From Planctomycetota bacterium (GTDB taxonomy: Bacteria > Planctomycetota > UBA8108 > UBA1146), in contig JADHSM010000005.1 in assembly GCA_016776905.1 (NCBI GenBank), positions 1-64,000 on the forward strand: DNA of 64,000 nt. The letters run 5' to 3'. Shown one piece after another: positions 10,242 through 19,537 of this stretch. Every line of letters begins with the position of its first letter. Positions within the stretch are counted from its first letter, which is position 1. A program made the translations under genes and the position numbers. The notes below the pieces were generated by a model. It ran no database searches, had not been told where the DNA came from, and worked only from the letters and a program-made list of their open reading frames with translations.

Positions 10242-11030
10242 TCAATCTTGAGGATCTACACCCCGGTTACCAGTAGAAATCAGCGATGCACATGCTTCGA
10301 TGACAGCACTAGGTTCTGCATGGCTGGCCACAATTGTCTTTCGTATCCCTAATTTCTGCATTTCCGTCCCTGTCCGGTGGCCCACGGCAACTCCCGGAAT
10401 TGAGCGAATCCACTCCACATGATCACCGGATTGGTCGATGACTCCCCTGACAGTAGCAGGACTACTATAAATGATCCCGCTCCATTCACTCCGAATTTGG
10501 GACCATTCATCTATCCTGAGGTCGGGATCCAGAATTGATCGACTCACTTCAAGTCGATCGCAATCATACCCCGCTGAAATGAGTAGATCCCTGATCACAG
10601 GTAATCCGGCGTCGCTGGTGATATGTGCTGCTCGACCCGGCTGCGATCCTTGAACGATCGTTTCTACCAGACCTTCAGCTCCAGTTCCGGGTCCTTGATA
10701 AGTGACCTGGAATCCATTTTCTCTGATCTGATCTCCCGTGGCAGAACCCACCGCTGCCCAAAGAGGAGAATCTCCTGATTCCCAAGCATTCTTGTAAGAT
10801 TCAGGAAGTAGGGAGAAAAAGTGCCGAACTGTCGTCGCACTCGAAAAAATCAACAGATCGTTCGAGGTCCATCGCCCCCAAGATATCCCAGGATTCAAAG
10901 GCTCAAGTTTCAGCACAGGTGCCACTTCCACAATCGCACCATGATCTTCCAGTATCTTTTTCCACGACTCTGATCGATCACGGGGACGAGTCAGAATCCA
11001 GGCTGAACCGCTCAGATCCGCAGATACCAT
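10242..11030 (-). CDS. hemD: Uroporphyrinogen-III synthase
   Basis: HemD closes and inverts ring D of hydroxymethylbilane to make uroporphyrinogen III. The 262-residue protein has the two-lobed HEM4 pattern: an N-terminal stretch (ILTRPRDRSESWKKILEDHG, DLLIFSSATTVRHFF) and a second lobe (GIIYSSPATVRGVID, GVAVGHRTGTEMQKLG). The family is weakly conserved, so position strengthens the call. Its ATG overlaps the hemC stop by one base (TGATG), and hemE follows after about 48 bp. Confidence 0.9.
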   Translation of the reverse strand: MVSADLSGSAWILTRPRDRSESWKKILEDHGAIVEVAPVLKLEPLNPGISWGRWTSNDLLIFSSATTVRHFFSLLPESYKNAWESGDSPLWAAVGSATGDQIRENGFQVTYQGPGTGAEGLVETIVQGSQPGRAAHITSDAGLPVIRDLLISAGYDCDRLEVSRSILDPDLRIDEWSQIRSEWSGIIYSSPATVRGVIDQSGDHVEWIRSIPGVAVGHRTGTEMQKLGIRKTIVASHAEPSAVIEACASLISTGNRGVDPQD

Positions 11031-11959
11031 CAGGTCTCCAGTCCCTCATCCAGTTGCTCAAGAATGGCATCGCCTCCGCTCTTACGAATAAGACACGCGA
11101 GGTCATGCCCGATCAGTTCAGGTTCATCCACCGATCCCTCTGCACTCAATCGAACAAGGTTTTTACCATCGAGCGCTCCGAGAACTCCACAAAGACTCAG
11201 AGTACCGCCTGAAACACCTGCAAGTGCGCCAACAGGAAGATGGCAACCCCCACCCAATGCAGAGAGTAATGATCTTTCTGCCACAACGCATTGCCGGGTC
11301 AAGGAATCGTCGAGACGGCTGACCACTTCACGGACCTTGTCGTCGTCTTCTCTCACTTCCAATGCCAAAGCTCCCTGCCCGGGAGCCGGAGTCATCTCAG
11401 TGACAGAAACCATCGATCGAATGAGAGTCCTTCTCCCGAGACGTAACAATCCTGCCGCCGCGAGCAACAGACCGGAGGCTCCTCTGTCTCTGTATTTCTC
11501 CATTCGAGTGTCAATATTCCCACGAATTCCTTCGACGACCAACTCTGGATATCGGTTCAGAATTTGACTTCTTCGCCGTAAAGAACCCGTCGCCACAATA
11601 GAACCCGCGGGCATATCAACGACCCCTGCGTAATCAGCAGAGATCCATGCATCCCGAGGATCTTCCCGAACCGGAATGGCTGCGAGGACTAATCCTTCGG
11701 GTTGCTGTATCGGTAGATCTTTTAATGAATGGACCGCCAAATCGACACGGCCATCCTGCAATGCACGCTCAACCTCAGCAGTAAAGACTCCAGGAGCACC
11801 CGTTTCATGAAGTGGTGTCTCTTGATCTTGGTCCCCGCCGGTCTCGATAAGAACTTCCTCTATTTGTAGACCGGGCTCACACTTCATCAGTTGATCAGCA
11901 ACCCATCCTGATTGTGTTCTCGCCAATAGACTGGCTCTAGTTCCAAGACGGATTTTCAT
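11030..11959 (-). CDS. hemC: Porphobilinogen deaminase (hydroxymethylbilane synthase)
   Basis: HemC polymerises four porphobilinogens into hydroxymethylbilane on a covalent dipyrromethane cofactor. The 309 residues start with the typical MKIRLGTRASLLARTQ. The catalytic Asp is D81 in HSLKDLP, and the cofactor-bearing Cys is C239 in LSALGGGCHLPVGA. The ATG overlaps the hemA stop by 4 bp (ATGA), and the stop overlaps the hemD start, so hemA-hemC-hemD look translationally coupled. Confidence 0.97.
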   Translation of the reverse strand: MKIRLGTRASLLARTQSGWVADQLMKCEPGLQIEEVLIETGGDQDQETPLHETGAPGVFTAEVERALQDGRVDLAVHSLKDLPIQQPEGLVLAAIPVREDPRDAWISADYAGVVDMPAGSIVATGSLRRRSQILNRYPELVVEGIRGNIDTRMEKYRDRGASGLLLAAAGLLRLGRRTLIRSMVSVTEMTPAPGQGALALEVREDDDKVREVVSRLDDSLTRQCVVAERSLLSALGGGCHLPVGALAGVSGGTLSLCGVLGALDGKNLVRLSAEGSVDEPELIGHDLACLIRKSGGDAILEQLDEGLET

Positions 11960-13236
11960 TGTTGATCTTCCAGTTCCGATGCATCGAGTTGGAAAAAACT
12001 TTCAAGACGCGAAAGAAAGTTTCGCTCTAGCTCAGTAGAAGACTGACGGATTTCGTTAGTGGACTTATGAAGCATCCGATTAATGACTTTTCTCAAGATT
12101 GATTCTATTCGATTAAAATCCTCATCGCTCAGTTCTTCTCGCAGATGACTTAACTCTCTCTGACATGCATTATCGAGTGCAGATCTAAGAGATCTAATAG
12201 CAGGTTCAAGCCTTCTGGATTCAAGCCAAGACTCAAACTGCGTCAGTTCATGTTTTACGATCTCTTCTGCTTCAGGAATAGCCTGTCTTCTTGCACTCAA
12301 ATTTCCTTCGACTAATCGTGCCAAGTCATCGAGGTTGAACAAAAAGATGTCTGTTAGGTTTCCAATAGTAGGTTCGATATCCCTAGGCAAGCCCAGATCG
12401 ACTAACAGTAATGCGCCTTTTTTCCTCTTTGAGCTGATGTCTTCGATCATTTGACGAGTGATCACCGGATCGGTGGCACCTGTTGAAGCGATCACAAGGT
12501 CAGAACTGATGAGAGCGGAAGGCAAATCTTCAAGCCCGCCCAAATCAGCGGAGTATGAACGTGCCAAATGTTCCGCGCGCTCTTTGCTTCGGTTTAATAT
12601 CTTGAGGCTTTTTCGATCCTGCCCCTGAAGATTTTGAAGAACCAATTCAGAGACTTCTCCAGCACCCACAATAGTGATATCCAAATTTGAAATACCACCA
12701 AAGATTTTCCGCGCGACTTCAAGAGCCCCATACGCCACGGACAAAGCACCATCACCCAATGGGGTTTCCGACCGTACTCGCTTTCCGCAACGAAGAGCTT
12801 TCTCCCAAAGCTTCAGTATGACCTGCCCATTGACGCCAGCCTCTGCCGACAAATCCATGGCAGTTCTCACTTGTCCTTGGATTTCCGATTCTCCAACGAT
12901 CTGACTTTCAAGTCCTGACGTGACTCGCAGCAATCGTTCTACTGAAGAGTAATGATCAATAATGTTTGGCGGCGGACAAATCGGTAACTTGAAATTTCTC
13001 TCTCGCTCCCATACCTCAAGAACTTGCTCCAGAGTTTTCAATCCCTGATGAACATTTTCAGCGGCAATGAACAGCTCTGTTCTATTACAAGTAGAGACCA
13101 ATAGAGCGTTTTTGATTTCATGCTCTTCTTTTAATCCCGATAAAAAAGAAATCGCGTCTTCATCTTTGAACGCAATCTTCTCCCTTAGTTCTATGGGAAA
13201 AACTTTATGGCAGAGAGTGAGGCTAAAAATCTTCAT
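11956..13236 (-). CDS. hemA: Glutamyl-tRNA reductase
   Basis: HemA reduces Glu-tRNA(Glu) to glutamate-1-semialdehyde, the first committed step of the C5 haem pathway; hemL at 21460 performs the next. The protein has 426 residues from the ATG at 13236. This start is preferred over a GTG 30 bp earlier because it puts the nucleophilic cysteine (VSTCNRTELF) at residue 50, as in the family, and forms an ATGA overlap with the upstream gene. Domains are an N-terminal catalytic domain, a Rossmann NADPH domain (ITIVGAGEVSELV) and a C-terminal helical dimerisation domain. The Shine-Dalgarno sequence is weak, which fits translational coupling. Confidence 0.96.
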   Translation of the reverse strand: MKIFSLTLCHKVFPIELREKIAFKDEDAISFLSGLKEEHEIKNALLVSTCNRTELFIAAENVHQGLKTLEQVLEVWERERNFKLPICPPPNIIDHYSSVERLLRVTSGLESQIVGESEIQGQVRTAMDLSAEAGVNGQVILKLWEKALRCGKRVRSETPLGDGALSVAYGALEVARKIFGGISNLDITIVGAGEVSELVLQNLQGQDRKSLKILNRSKERAEHLARSYSADLGGLEDLPSALISSDLVIASTGATDPVITRQMIEDISSKRKKGALLLVDLGLPRDIEPTIGNLTDIFLFNLDDLARLVEGNLSARRQAIPEAEEIVKHELTQFESWLESRRLEPAIRSLRSALDNACQRELSHLREELSDEDFNRIESILRKVINRMLHKSTNEIRQSSTELERNFLSRLESFFQLDASELEDQQ

Positions 13237-14066
13237 ACCGAGTGGAATCCGAATACTGAAATCCACAGGAGAACAAACAGTACCAAGATGAAGCCACCGA
13301 TAGAGAACAATGTTCTCCAGACGGTCACGCTATGATTTGATCTAGGGACCAGTGCCAATACGGTGAAGACCAACCAAACGTATACGGTGATATAACTTTC
13401 GTACCCAAGTGATCGATCAATATTCTGCTCATCTACTAGTAAAAACGCACTGACCAACGAAATGGTCAAAGTTACGGCAGAGATACTGGTTGCTGTTCGC
13501 AATAACTTGGACAACGACTCCAAGCTCGACAGATTATTAAACAAGAGACCAAAATTCCCTCGCTTGATGGAACTTCTCAATAACATCCATAGTATTCCGT
13601 GAATCCCTGCGATCGCGACTCCAGCGACGCCTAAGAGAGCGGAAAATGCATGGAGCGAACGTATGGCATCGAGTTTTGGAACGTCGCCGCTCTCCAAAGT
13701 CAGGCTGAATGAAGCAGAGCCCAACTGAAGAAAAAACGCAAAACCGAGGCCGAAGATCAATGTTGATCTATCCTTGCTGAGCACCACTAATACCCATTGC
13801 AGCGAGGCAATGAGAAATGCCAACAGGGAAAAGGCTTCCCAACGAGAAGCGACAGGGCAGGACCCCACCTCGAATCCCCGAATGACGATGACGACGAGGT
13901 GAACAACAAGAGCTAACTGTAGCCAACTGAGCGAATCTCTTGAAGCATCCGGATTTTGATTTCCAGATCGCAAAGCTCGAAACTCGCTAGTGATCAGCGA
14001 GCCGTAGAAAACGGTAAGAAGGATCACGACGATATTCGTCGTAACACCGTAAGGTTCTAAATCCAA
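13233..14066 (-). CDS. HemX/CcsA-like membrane protein
   Basis: This 277-residue protein has about eight hydrophobic segments and resembles the HemX branch of the cytochrome c assembly (CcsA/ResC) family, with CPVASRWEAFSLLAFL in the middle and conserved histidines (VVHLVV, SLHAF). I see no tryptophan-rich WWD motif, so it is more likely HemX-like than a haem-handling CcsA. HemX homologues commonly precede hemA, where they are thought to modulate glutamyl-tRNA reductase levels. Its stop overlaps the hemA ATG (ATGA). The best start is a TTG at 14066 with GAGAGGG about 7 nt upstream; no in-frame ATG suits. Confidence 0.75.
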   Translation of the reverse strand: MDLEPYGVTTNIVVILLTVFYGSLITSEFRALRSGNQNPDASRDSLSWLQLALVVHLVVIVIRGFEVGSCPVASRWEAFSLLAFLIASLQWVLVVLSKDRSTLIFGLGFAFFLQLGSASFSLTLESGDVPKLDAIRSLHAFSALLGVAGVAIAGIHGILWMLLRSSIKRGNFGLLFNNLSSLESLSKLLRTATSISAVTLTISLVSAFLLVDEQNIDRSLGYESYITVYVWLVFTVLALVPRSNHSVTVWRTLFSIGGFILVLFVLLWISVFGFHSV

Positions 14067-14091
14067 CCGACATCCCTCTCAGAGTTAGAAC

Positions 14092-15651
14092 TTATCCAGA
14101 GAGTGCGGAAATGATCTCCTGATCAAGGCCGGGGAACGAGTTCATGTACGTATCTCGCTCCTCCCGAATTCTGCTGACATGAGAAGCGTACTCCTCGGCA
14201 CGATCCTGATCATGGTAAAGAACTCTGGGCTGAAGAACCCCGAGATCTTTTGAATCAATTCCCGGAACAGCGCTGGCGACCTGATAACCGAAATCAGGAT
14301 CGACTTCCCAAGTGATCGTATTTTCTGCGATTCCTTTAACGATGGCACTTGAATGTGGAATCCGGACTTTCATTGAACGATCATCGCTAACAGGTCCACC
14401 CACACGACCAGTGTTCATAAGATACACTTCAAGAGGCTGCTTCTTCAGCAACTCCAAGAAGCGATTCCCCTGTTGTGAATGAAGAAGTGGGAAGAACGGA
14501 TTCGTACCAGGAACTCTAAGGAATTTCCCGGCTTCGTCTTTACCACCGGCACTAGTTCCTTGTGTTTCGCCCAACATGAAATAAGCCGCGGCTTGTTTCT
14601 CGTCTAACTTACACACGCCTGGGATGATGTTTTCGTTACAGTTCAAGATCAGGAGGAAGTCTGCTTTCGGAACTTCTCGTGCATCGATCGCTCCGTCGAC
14701 ATCCTGCATACGAATGACGGCTCTTCCATTTTGAGTGTAGGACTCATCGAAGAAATCGACGTTCCCTTCATCTCGCTGAGCCACATTTTCAAGGTATGAC
14801 TCTTGACGGCATACTGCCGCATGAATCGTCGGCTCGTCCTCCGCAGAGAGGGCAAAAGTTTTTGCGAAACAGCCATTCTCCGTGGACTGGATAACTCCAT
14901 CCGGCATCCAAGCGACAAAATCGTCCTGCACGGGACCTGACCCATTTTGGCGGGTAAATGTCGTGGTTGTCTTTCCGGTTCCGCTCAATCCTACGATCAA
15001 AGCACACTTTGATTCGTCGCCAACGGGAATCACTTTGCAGCCTGCATGAAGTGGTAAACCACCCTGGTTATAAACCATGGCATTCCACATTCTCAGGCCA
15101 CCCTTTTTGGACTCACCAAAGTAATCGGAGTTCATGACTCGTGTCACACCAGCTTCGAGATCAACAGTGATAACTCTGTCATCCGGGTACCCTTCGGCCT
15201 TCACACTTGGTGTGTAGACAACCGTCAGGGTTGGCTTCCAGTCTTCGCCTTCATTTCCATCGAGAGGATAGTAAAGAAGGTTTTGCATCCCAGCGATGTT
15301 GGCGTGAGCTTTTTCAATCCATAGTCTTGCTGATGTTCTGTACTGAGGATGATTTCCGATATAACCATCCACACAGATCATCTCTGATCCACGAATGAAT
15401 TCGTCTTGCATGTTTGCTAGACGCTCAGCTTCTTGACGACCGACACACTGGTCACTGTGAAGAGACGGATCGTCATCGATAACATAAGTAGATTTTTTGG
15501 AGCGGGAATCAACCTTGGTCTGGACATTGAAGTTGTCAAAACCGGTCTTGGTTGCATTTGGCATTTCGGCCGTCATCGCGCAGAGTTCATCTGCTGTGGG
15601 CCTAAAAATGGTAACCCTGGGTTCGATACTAAAATCGTTCAAGGTGGCCAT
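14092..15651 (-). CDS. pckA: Phosphoenolpyruvate carboxykinase (ATP)
   Basis: PckA converts oxaloacetate and ATP to phosphoenolpyruvate, CO2 and ADP, the entry to gluconeogenesis. The 519 residues carry the ATP-type kinase P-loop GLSGTGKTT (K227), upstream oxaloacetate-site residues (MVYNQGGLPLHAGC), and the conserved RVGGPVSDDRSMKVRIPHS region in the C-terminal half. I start at the ATG at 15651, preceded by AAGGAG; an ATG 18 bp earlier has no ribosome site. It is only 25 bp upstream of the HemX-like gene, so it may head the haem operon or share read-through. Confidence 0.95.
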   Translation of the reverse strand: MATLNDFSIEPRVTIFRPTADELCAMTAEMPNATKTGFDNFNVQTKVDSRSKKSTYVIDDDPSLHSDQCVGRQEAERLANMQDEFIRGSEMICVDGYIGNHPQYRTSARLWIEKAHANIAGMQNLLYYPLDGNEGEDWKPTLTVVYTPSVKAEGYPDDRVITVDLEAGVTRVMNSDYFGESKKGGLRMWNAMVYNQGGLPLHAGCKVIPVGDESKCALIVGLSGTGKTTTTFTRQNGSGPVQDDFVAWMPDGVIQSTENGCFAKTFALSAEDEPTIHAAVCRQESYLENVAQRDEGNVDFFDESYTQNGRAVIRMQDVDGAIDAREVPKADFLLILNCNENIIPGVCKLDEKQAAAYFMLGETQGTSAGGKDEAGKFLRVPGTNPFFPLLHSQQGNRFLELLKKQPLEVYLMNTGRVGGPVSDDRSMKVRIPHSSAIVKGIAENTITWEVDPDFGYQVASAVPGIDSKDLGVLQPRVLYHDQDRAEEYASHVSRIREERDTYMNSFPGLDQEIISALSG

Positions 15652-15827
15652 ACCTCTCCTTTTCTTCATCCAAAATTCGGATCAACCGCGTTCGAAGGAT
15701 CCTTGAGCCCAAGGCTCCATGGATCAACTGCGGAGTCTTCGACTCATCTCTCAGCGACTCACATTGAGCCTACTGCTATTTTCCCCAACGATGTGACCTC
15801 TTGCGAGTGAATCCGATCAGTTTCTGA

Positions 15828-16067
15828 TCAGCTTCCCCAAGGTGTATCTGGGCACTTCTCATCCGCCAGAGCGACCGTTTTAGGGTCCACCTGAGCTTTG
15901 CTAGCGGAACTTTTTAAGGCCACAAGGGCCTCTTCGAGGCTCTCCCACTGCCCTGTCAATTTGGAGTTCTTGAGGCCCACAGGGGGGAAATCGACCTTCC
16001 AGGCCACCTTTCCCTTCCCAAGGGAGACAGATTGGATCTTCAGCCCATTTTCTGCATGACTGGTCAT
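15828..16067 (-). CDS. Small hypothetical protein, 79 aa
   Basis: I do not recognise a family. The ATG at 16067 is favoured because GGAGGA sits 7 nt upstream; longer readings (up to 122 residues) lack a ribosome site and would overlap the divergent gene's leader. The protein is soluble and lysine-rich, with a predicted beta pattern (LKIQSVSLGKGKVAWKVDF) followed by a helical stretch (WESLEEALVALKSSA) and a C-terminal tail with one Cys. It has no signal peptide. It is divergent from the HAD phosphatase. Confidence 0.6.
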   Translation of the reverse strand: MTSHAENGLKIQSVSLGKGKVAWKVDFPPVGLKNSKLTGQWESLEEALVALKSSASKAQVDPKTVALADEKCPDTPWGS

Positions 16068-16289
16068 TTTGGTATCCTCCATGTTTAATTTGCAGATCGC
16101 AGGGATACAGAATTTCACGTTTCTGAAACTCTCATTGCCCTTCAGCATTTTAAGCGTCAAATCTTGAGCCTTGAAGTCATTCCGTGCCCTTGCCACAAGG
16201 ATCTCGAGACCTCAACATCCCGCTTCTCGATCAAGAGCAGCATCAAGACTGCCAAATTCGGGATTTCTGCTGACTATTGGAGTCTTTTT

Positions 16290-17129
16290 ATGGCGAAACC
16301 TCGAGCTTTAATTCTGGACCTCGATGGAACTCTTCTCTCCGATGAGGGGGAAATCCACCCCCACACCCGCAAATCGTTGCACCGAATTTCAAAGAGTGGA
16401 GTCCGTGTAATGGTCGCCACGGGACGATCCGAACAATCCGCCGCGCCTGCTGTTGACGATCTCGGTATCCCCCTACCCGCAGTGATCTACAACGGCGCGG
16501 CGATATGGTGCCCTAAAAATAGAACCGTCATTCGGGAGCGATTAATAGACTCCGAGCATCTTGATGTGATCTTGGACTTTGCTCATCAGGAAGACCTGAT
16601 GCCCGTCGTGATGTGCGCAGATACAAAGCGCGCTTTCACAGCAAGGCCACAGGTATTGAAATTTCCTCTTCACGATATGAAAAACATTGAGGTCGTCAGC
16701 GAATCAGATCTGAGGCTCGACCGACCCATTCGACTTTCGGTATTTTCTGAACGCCATGAAAACGCAGCTGAATTCGCCGAAGAGATCAAAAAACTACACG
16801 TTGCAGATTCCTACATGACATGGTTCCCACTCAACCTGTTACCAGAACTTCGGAACAGCCCACTCAAGGTGGTCGACATTCAACCGGCATGTGAAGGCAA
16901 AAAGGAAGCTCTCAATTATCTAGAACAAGAAGAAGAAATCCTTCCCGAAGAAGTCGTCGCAATAGGCGACGCTCCTAATGATATTCCCATGGTCACCGAA
17001 GCCGGGCTGGGAATCGCAATGGGAAATGCTATGAGTGAACTCAAAGGAGTCGCCGACAGGATCATTGGTACAAATGACACCGGAACCATCGGAGAACTGG
17101 TCGACGAGTTATGGCCTGAAGTAGACTGA
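16290..17129 (+). CDS. HAD-family (Cof-type) phosphatase
   Basis: This cytoplasmic Mg-dependent phosphohydrolase of the HAD IIB (Cof) subfamily has 279 residues. Motif I is LILDLDGTLL (nucleophile D10, acid/base D12), motif II is MVATGR, and motif IV is GDAPNDIPMV with the following GIAMGNA. A cap domain sits between motifs II and III, as in sugar-phosphate or FMN phosphatases; the substrate cannot be read from sequence. The ATG at 16290 follows GGAG by 7 nt. It converges with msrP, with only 7 bp between stops and no obvious terminator. Confidence 0.88.
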   Translation: MAKPRALILDLDGTLLSDEGEIHPHTRKSLHRISKSGVRVMVATGRSEQSAAPAVDDLGIPLPAVIYNGAAIWCPKNRTVIRERLIDSEHLDVILDFAHQEDLMPVVMCADTKRAFTARPQVLKFPLHDMKNIEVVSESDLRLDRPIRLSVFSERHENAAEFAEEIKKLHVADSYMTWFPLNLLPELRNSPLKVVDIQPACEGKKEALNYLEQEEEILPEEVVAIGDAPNDIPMVTEAGLGIAMGNAMSELKGVADRIIGTNDTGTIGELVDELWPEVD

Positions 17130-17136
17130 TGGTCCT

Positions 17137-18129
17137 TTAGTGCTCGTCGCCCTTGTAGAGACTTGCAACCTGCTCGGCATAACCATTGTAAAGCAATGTG
17201 GGACGCCTCTTACCAGTGCCGATATCTCTCTCCATCGACTGACTCCAGCGCGGGTGCGGCTTTGAAGGATCGACGTTCGAATAAAACCCATATTCTTTGG
17301 GGATTGCCTGATTCCAAAAGGTCGCAGGTTTCTCTTCCGTGAACTCAATTCTGACGATCGACTTTGGAGACTTATACCCATACTTCCATGGAACAACGAC
17401 TCTCCACGGAGCACCATGCTGCATTGGCAAAGCATGTCCGAATATTCCGACACATACCATAGCCAGATCATGACGAGCTTCATCGAGACGAAGCGCTTCA
17501 AAGTAGGGCCATGGCCACTGTGGATCGGATTGCCCCGGCAGTCTCTCTTTGTCGAGAATGGAAACAAATTTAATGTACTTCGCCTTCCCCAGAGGCTTGC
17601 ACTTTTCGATGAGTTTCTTAAGTGGATATCCAACCCACGGCACCTGCATCGCCCACGTTTCCACACACCTGAATCGATAGGTTCTCTCTTCAAGAGGAGC
17701 GAGCTTGAGAAGATCTTCGAGATCAAGTGTGAACGGCTTCTCGACATCTCCTGCGACTTCAATTTTCCAGGGCGTCGCTTTAAAGCCTCGGGCCATCTGC
17801 CAAACACGATTCTTGACCGTCGTAAATTCGTAAAAGTTATTATAAGTAGACGCTACTTTTTCCTCTGTCAAAGTTCGGGGGGCAATCGAGTATTCGCTTG
17901 AGCGCTTGGCAGGAAATAGGTCGGATTGAAAGTCACCTATAGCCGGCTTGAAAGCTTCTTTCAGTTCGTCATCATCAAGTTTGATCATGCCGTTCATCCC
18001 CTGAATGAATCCCGGGACGGAAAGCGCTGAAAATCCTGCAATCCCGTATCCGAGAGATCTGAGAATTTGCCTTCTATTGAAGTAGCTCGACTCTGAAATT
18101 TCATTTCCGGAAATATTGAACGAATCCAT
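17137..18129 (-). CDS. msrP: Periplasmic methionine-sulfoxide reductase, Mo subunit MsrP
   Basis: MsrP (YedY) is a molybdopterin enzyme that repairs oxidised methionines in exported proteins. The 330 residues begin with a Tat-type signal (FNRRQILRSLGYGIAG). The molybdenum-ligating cysteine is C155 in RFRCVETWAM, and the family motifs VPWVGYPL and MQHGAPWRVVVPWKYGYKS are intact. The start ATG has AGAAGG 7 nt upstream. The usual haem partner MsrQ is not adjacent or elsewhere in this window, so electron delivery must come from another quinol-linked protein or a distant msrQ. Confidence 0.94.
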   Translation of the reverse strand: MDSFNISGNEISESSYFNRRQILRSLGYGIAGFSALSVPGFIQGMNGMIKLDDDELKEAFKPAIGDFQSDLFPAKRSSEYSIAPRTLTEEKVASTYNNFYEFTTVKNRVWQMARGFKATPWKIEVAGDVEKPFTLDLEDLLKLAPLEERTYRFRCVETWAMQVPWVGYPLKKLIEKCKPLGKAKYIKFVSILDKERLPGQSDPQWPWPYFEALRLDEARHDLAMVCVGIFGHALPMQHGAPWRVVVPWKYGYKSPKSIVRIEFTEEKPATFWNQAIPKEYGFYSNVDPSKPHPRWSQSMERDIGTGKRRPTLLYNGYAEQVASLYKGDEH

Positions 18130-18262
18130 CAGTCAGCCTTCTGGCAAGAGCTCGGGAAAACTTAAGAAATTCCTCGGGCCATTGAGGCCTCATGTTCTAA
18201 CCTATCTCGATATTCAAAAATCGCAAGCCTCAGAGGGGGAGCTCAGGAATCGGGTGACTGAT

Positions 18263-19537
18263 TCACTTCCTTGTTGAAAAAATCAAGAGACTGTCAGCCC
18301 AAATTTTGATCATCGACGTCCCATTCTCGTCAAAAGCGGTATAGGCAACCATCAGAAGGTTCTCGACGAGAATCAACTTGGGAAATCCACTCTCCCGACT
18401 CGCTTTTGTGATTCCAATACTGATCGTCTCGCCTGGCTCACTCCCGGGTACCCAGTGACGCAACAATATTTCCGCACTGGCCCCCGACTTCTCTAGCCAA
18501 GACACCACATACGATCCATCCCTGAGTGAGATGATATCCACACGACCGAGCGGATTTCCGCGATCCAATCTGTAAACCTGATCGTCGCGAGCGTCTTTTC
18601 CTGATTCCCTGAGCAGAACGGCTCCGGCACCACCTTCTGAATCATCAATTCTATCTGCTTCTGTATACCAAGCCGTCGCCCACTGATCGGGATTTCCTGC
18701 AACCGCAGGCCCATTCACCGGACACCCAGGTAATATCCAATTGTCCTCGTGGATCAGACCCGAATCATCAGATGTGGTGGAGATTCTGGGATCCTTGAGC
18801 CATGCAATATCCCTCACACCCAGATGATCCCTATCTCTGTAAAAGACAACGGCTTCATCTTCACTGACCAATGCATCTACAGGACAACAATCACACACTG
18901 AATCATCTAATAGGTAGTCTTCGGCAACTGTGCCGTCTGCATCTATCGTTGTCGCACGAAGCGTCATCGGTTTCCCTGATAGGGTCTCTCTACCATCTAG
19001 CCATGTCAGATAAAATCTGTCCCCGAGAGAACGCATCGCCAAAAACCCATGCTCTGCTGGTGAAATATCTGAGTGAGGGATGACAGGCTCGCTCCAGATC
19101 CCATCTTTCTTTTTGATGCTGACCTTGATTCCATATGCATAGGTGTCCGCGGAAATTTTATCCAGCCAATGAACCGCCCGAGTACCGTCATCCAGCACCG
19201 AGACCGACGGGAAATCAGCCCAGTTCACAAACCATGTATCTCCACTGACCACTTCTTCAGGTTGTGTCCAACCCGACTTCATCACGAACTCCGAAATCAT
19301 GAGAGAGGAGACACCTTCAGAATTCCTTTGGACCCAAGACAAGATGGCCTGGGTTCCATCTTCATTCAGTGTCAAATTCGGCAATGCAGAACCTGGCTCA
19401 CAGGGCACTGCTAATTGGGAAGCAGAGATCACAGGACTCTGAACTCCCTGTTTATTTGTTGGGAATCCCAAGCCTAACCAAGCCACAAATATGACGAAGA
19501 TAAGTAGTGATAGATTACGTTTAATAACCTGCTGCAT
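18263..19537 (-). CDS. Secreted sialidase-like beta-propeller protein
   Basis: This 424-residue protein has an N-terminal hydrophobic anchor or signal (about residues 7-24). The remainder is repeated beta blades with Trp and Asp-rich turns (ILSWVQRNSEG, AVHWLDK, FYLTWLDGRE, VVFYRDRDHLGVRDIAW, YVVSWLEKSG). A central CDCCPVDA cluster followed by YRDR and RDI recurs in uncharacterised BNR/sialidase-like propellers. I see no clear catalytic Asp-box array, so enzymatic activity is uncertain. The ATG at 19537 follows AAGGA by about 6 nt and overlaps the end of the upstream gamma-glutamyltransferase gene by 17 bp, so they are co-transcribed. Confidence 0.7.
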   Translation of the reverse strand: MQQVIKRNLSLLIFVIFVAWLGLGFPTNKQGVQSPVISASQLAVPCEPGSALPNLTLNEDGTQAILSWVQRNSEGVSSLMISEFVMKSGWTQPEEVVSGDTWFVNWADFPSVSVLDDGTRAVHWLDKISADTYAYGIKVSIKKKDGIWSEPVIPHSDISPAEHGFLAMRSLGDRFYLTWLDGRETLSGKPMTLRATTIDADGTVAEDYLLDDSVCDCCPVDALVSEDEAVVFYRDRDHLGVRDIAWLKDPRISTTSDDSGLIHEDNWILPGCPVNGPAVAGNPDQWATAWYTEADRIDDSEGGAGAVLLRESGKDARDDQVYRLDRGNPLGRVDIISLRDGSYVVSWLEKSGASAEILLRHWVPGSEPGETISIGITKASRESGFPKLILVENLLMVAYTAFDENGTSMIKIWADSLLIFSTRK

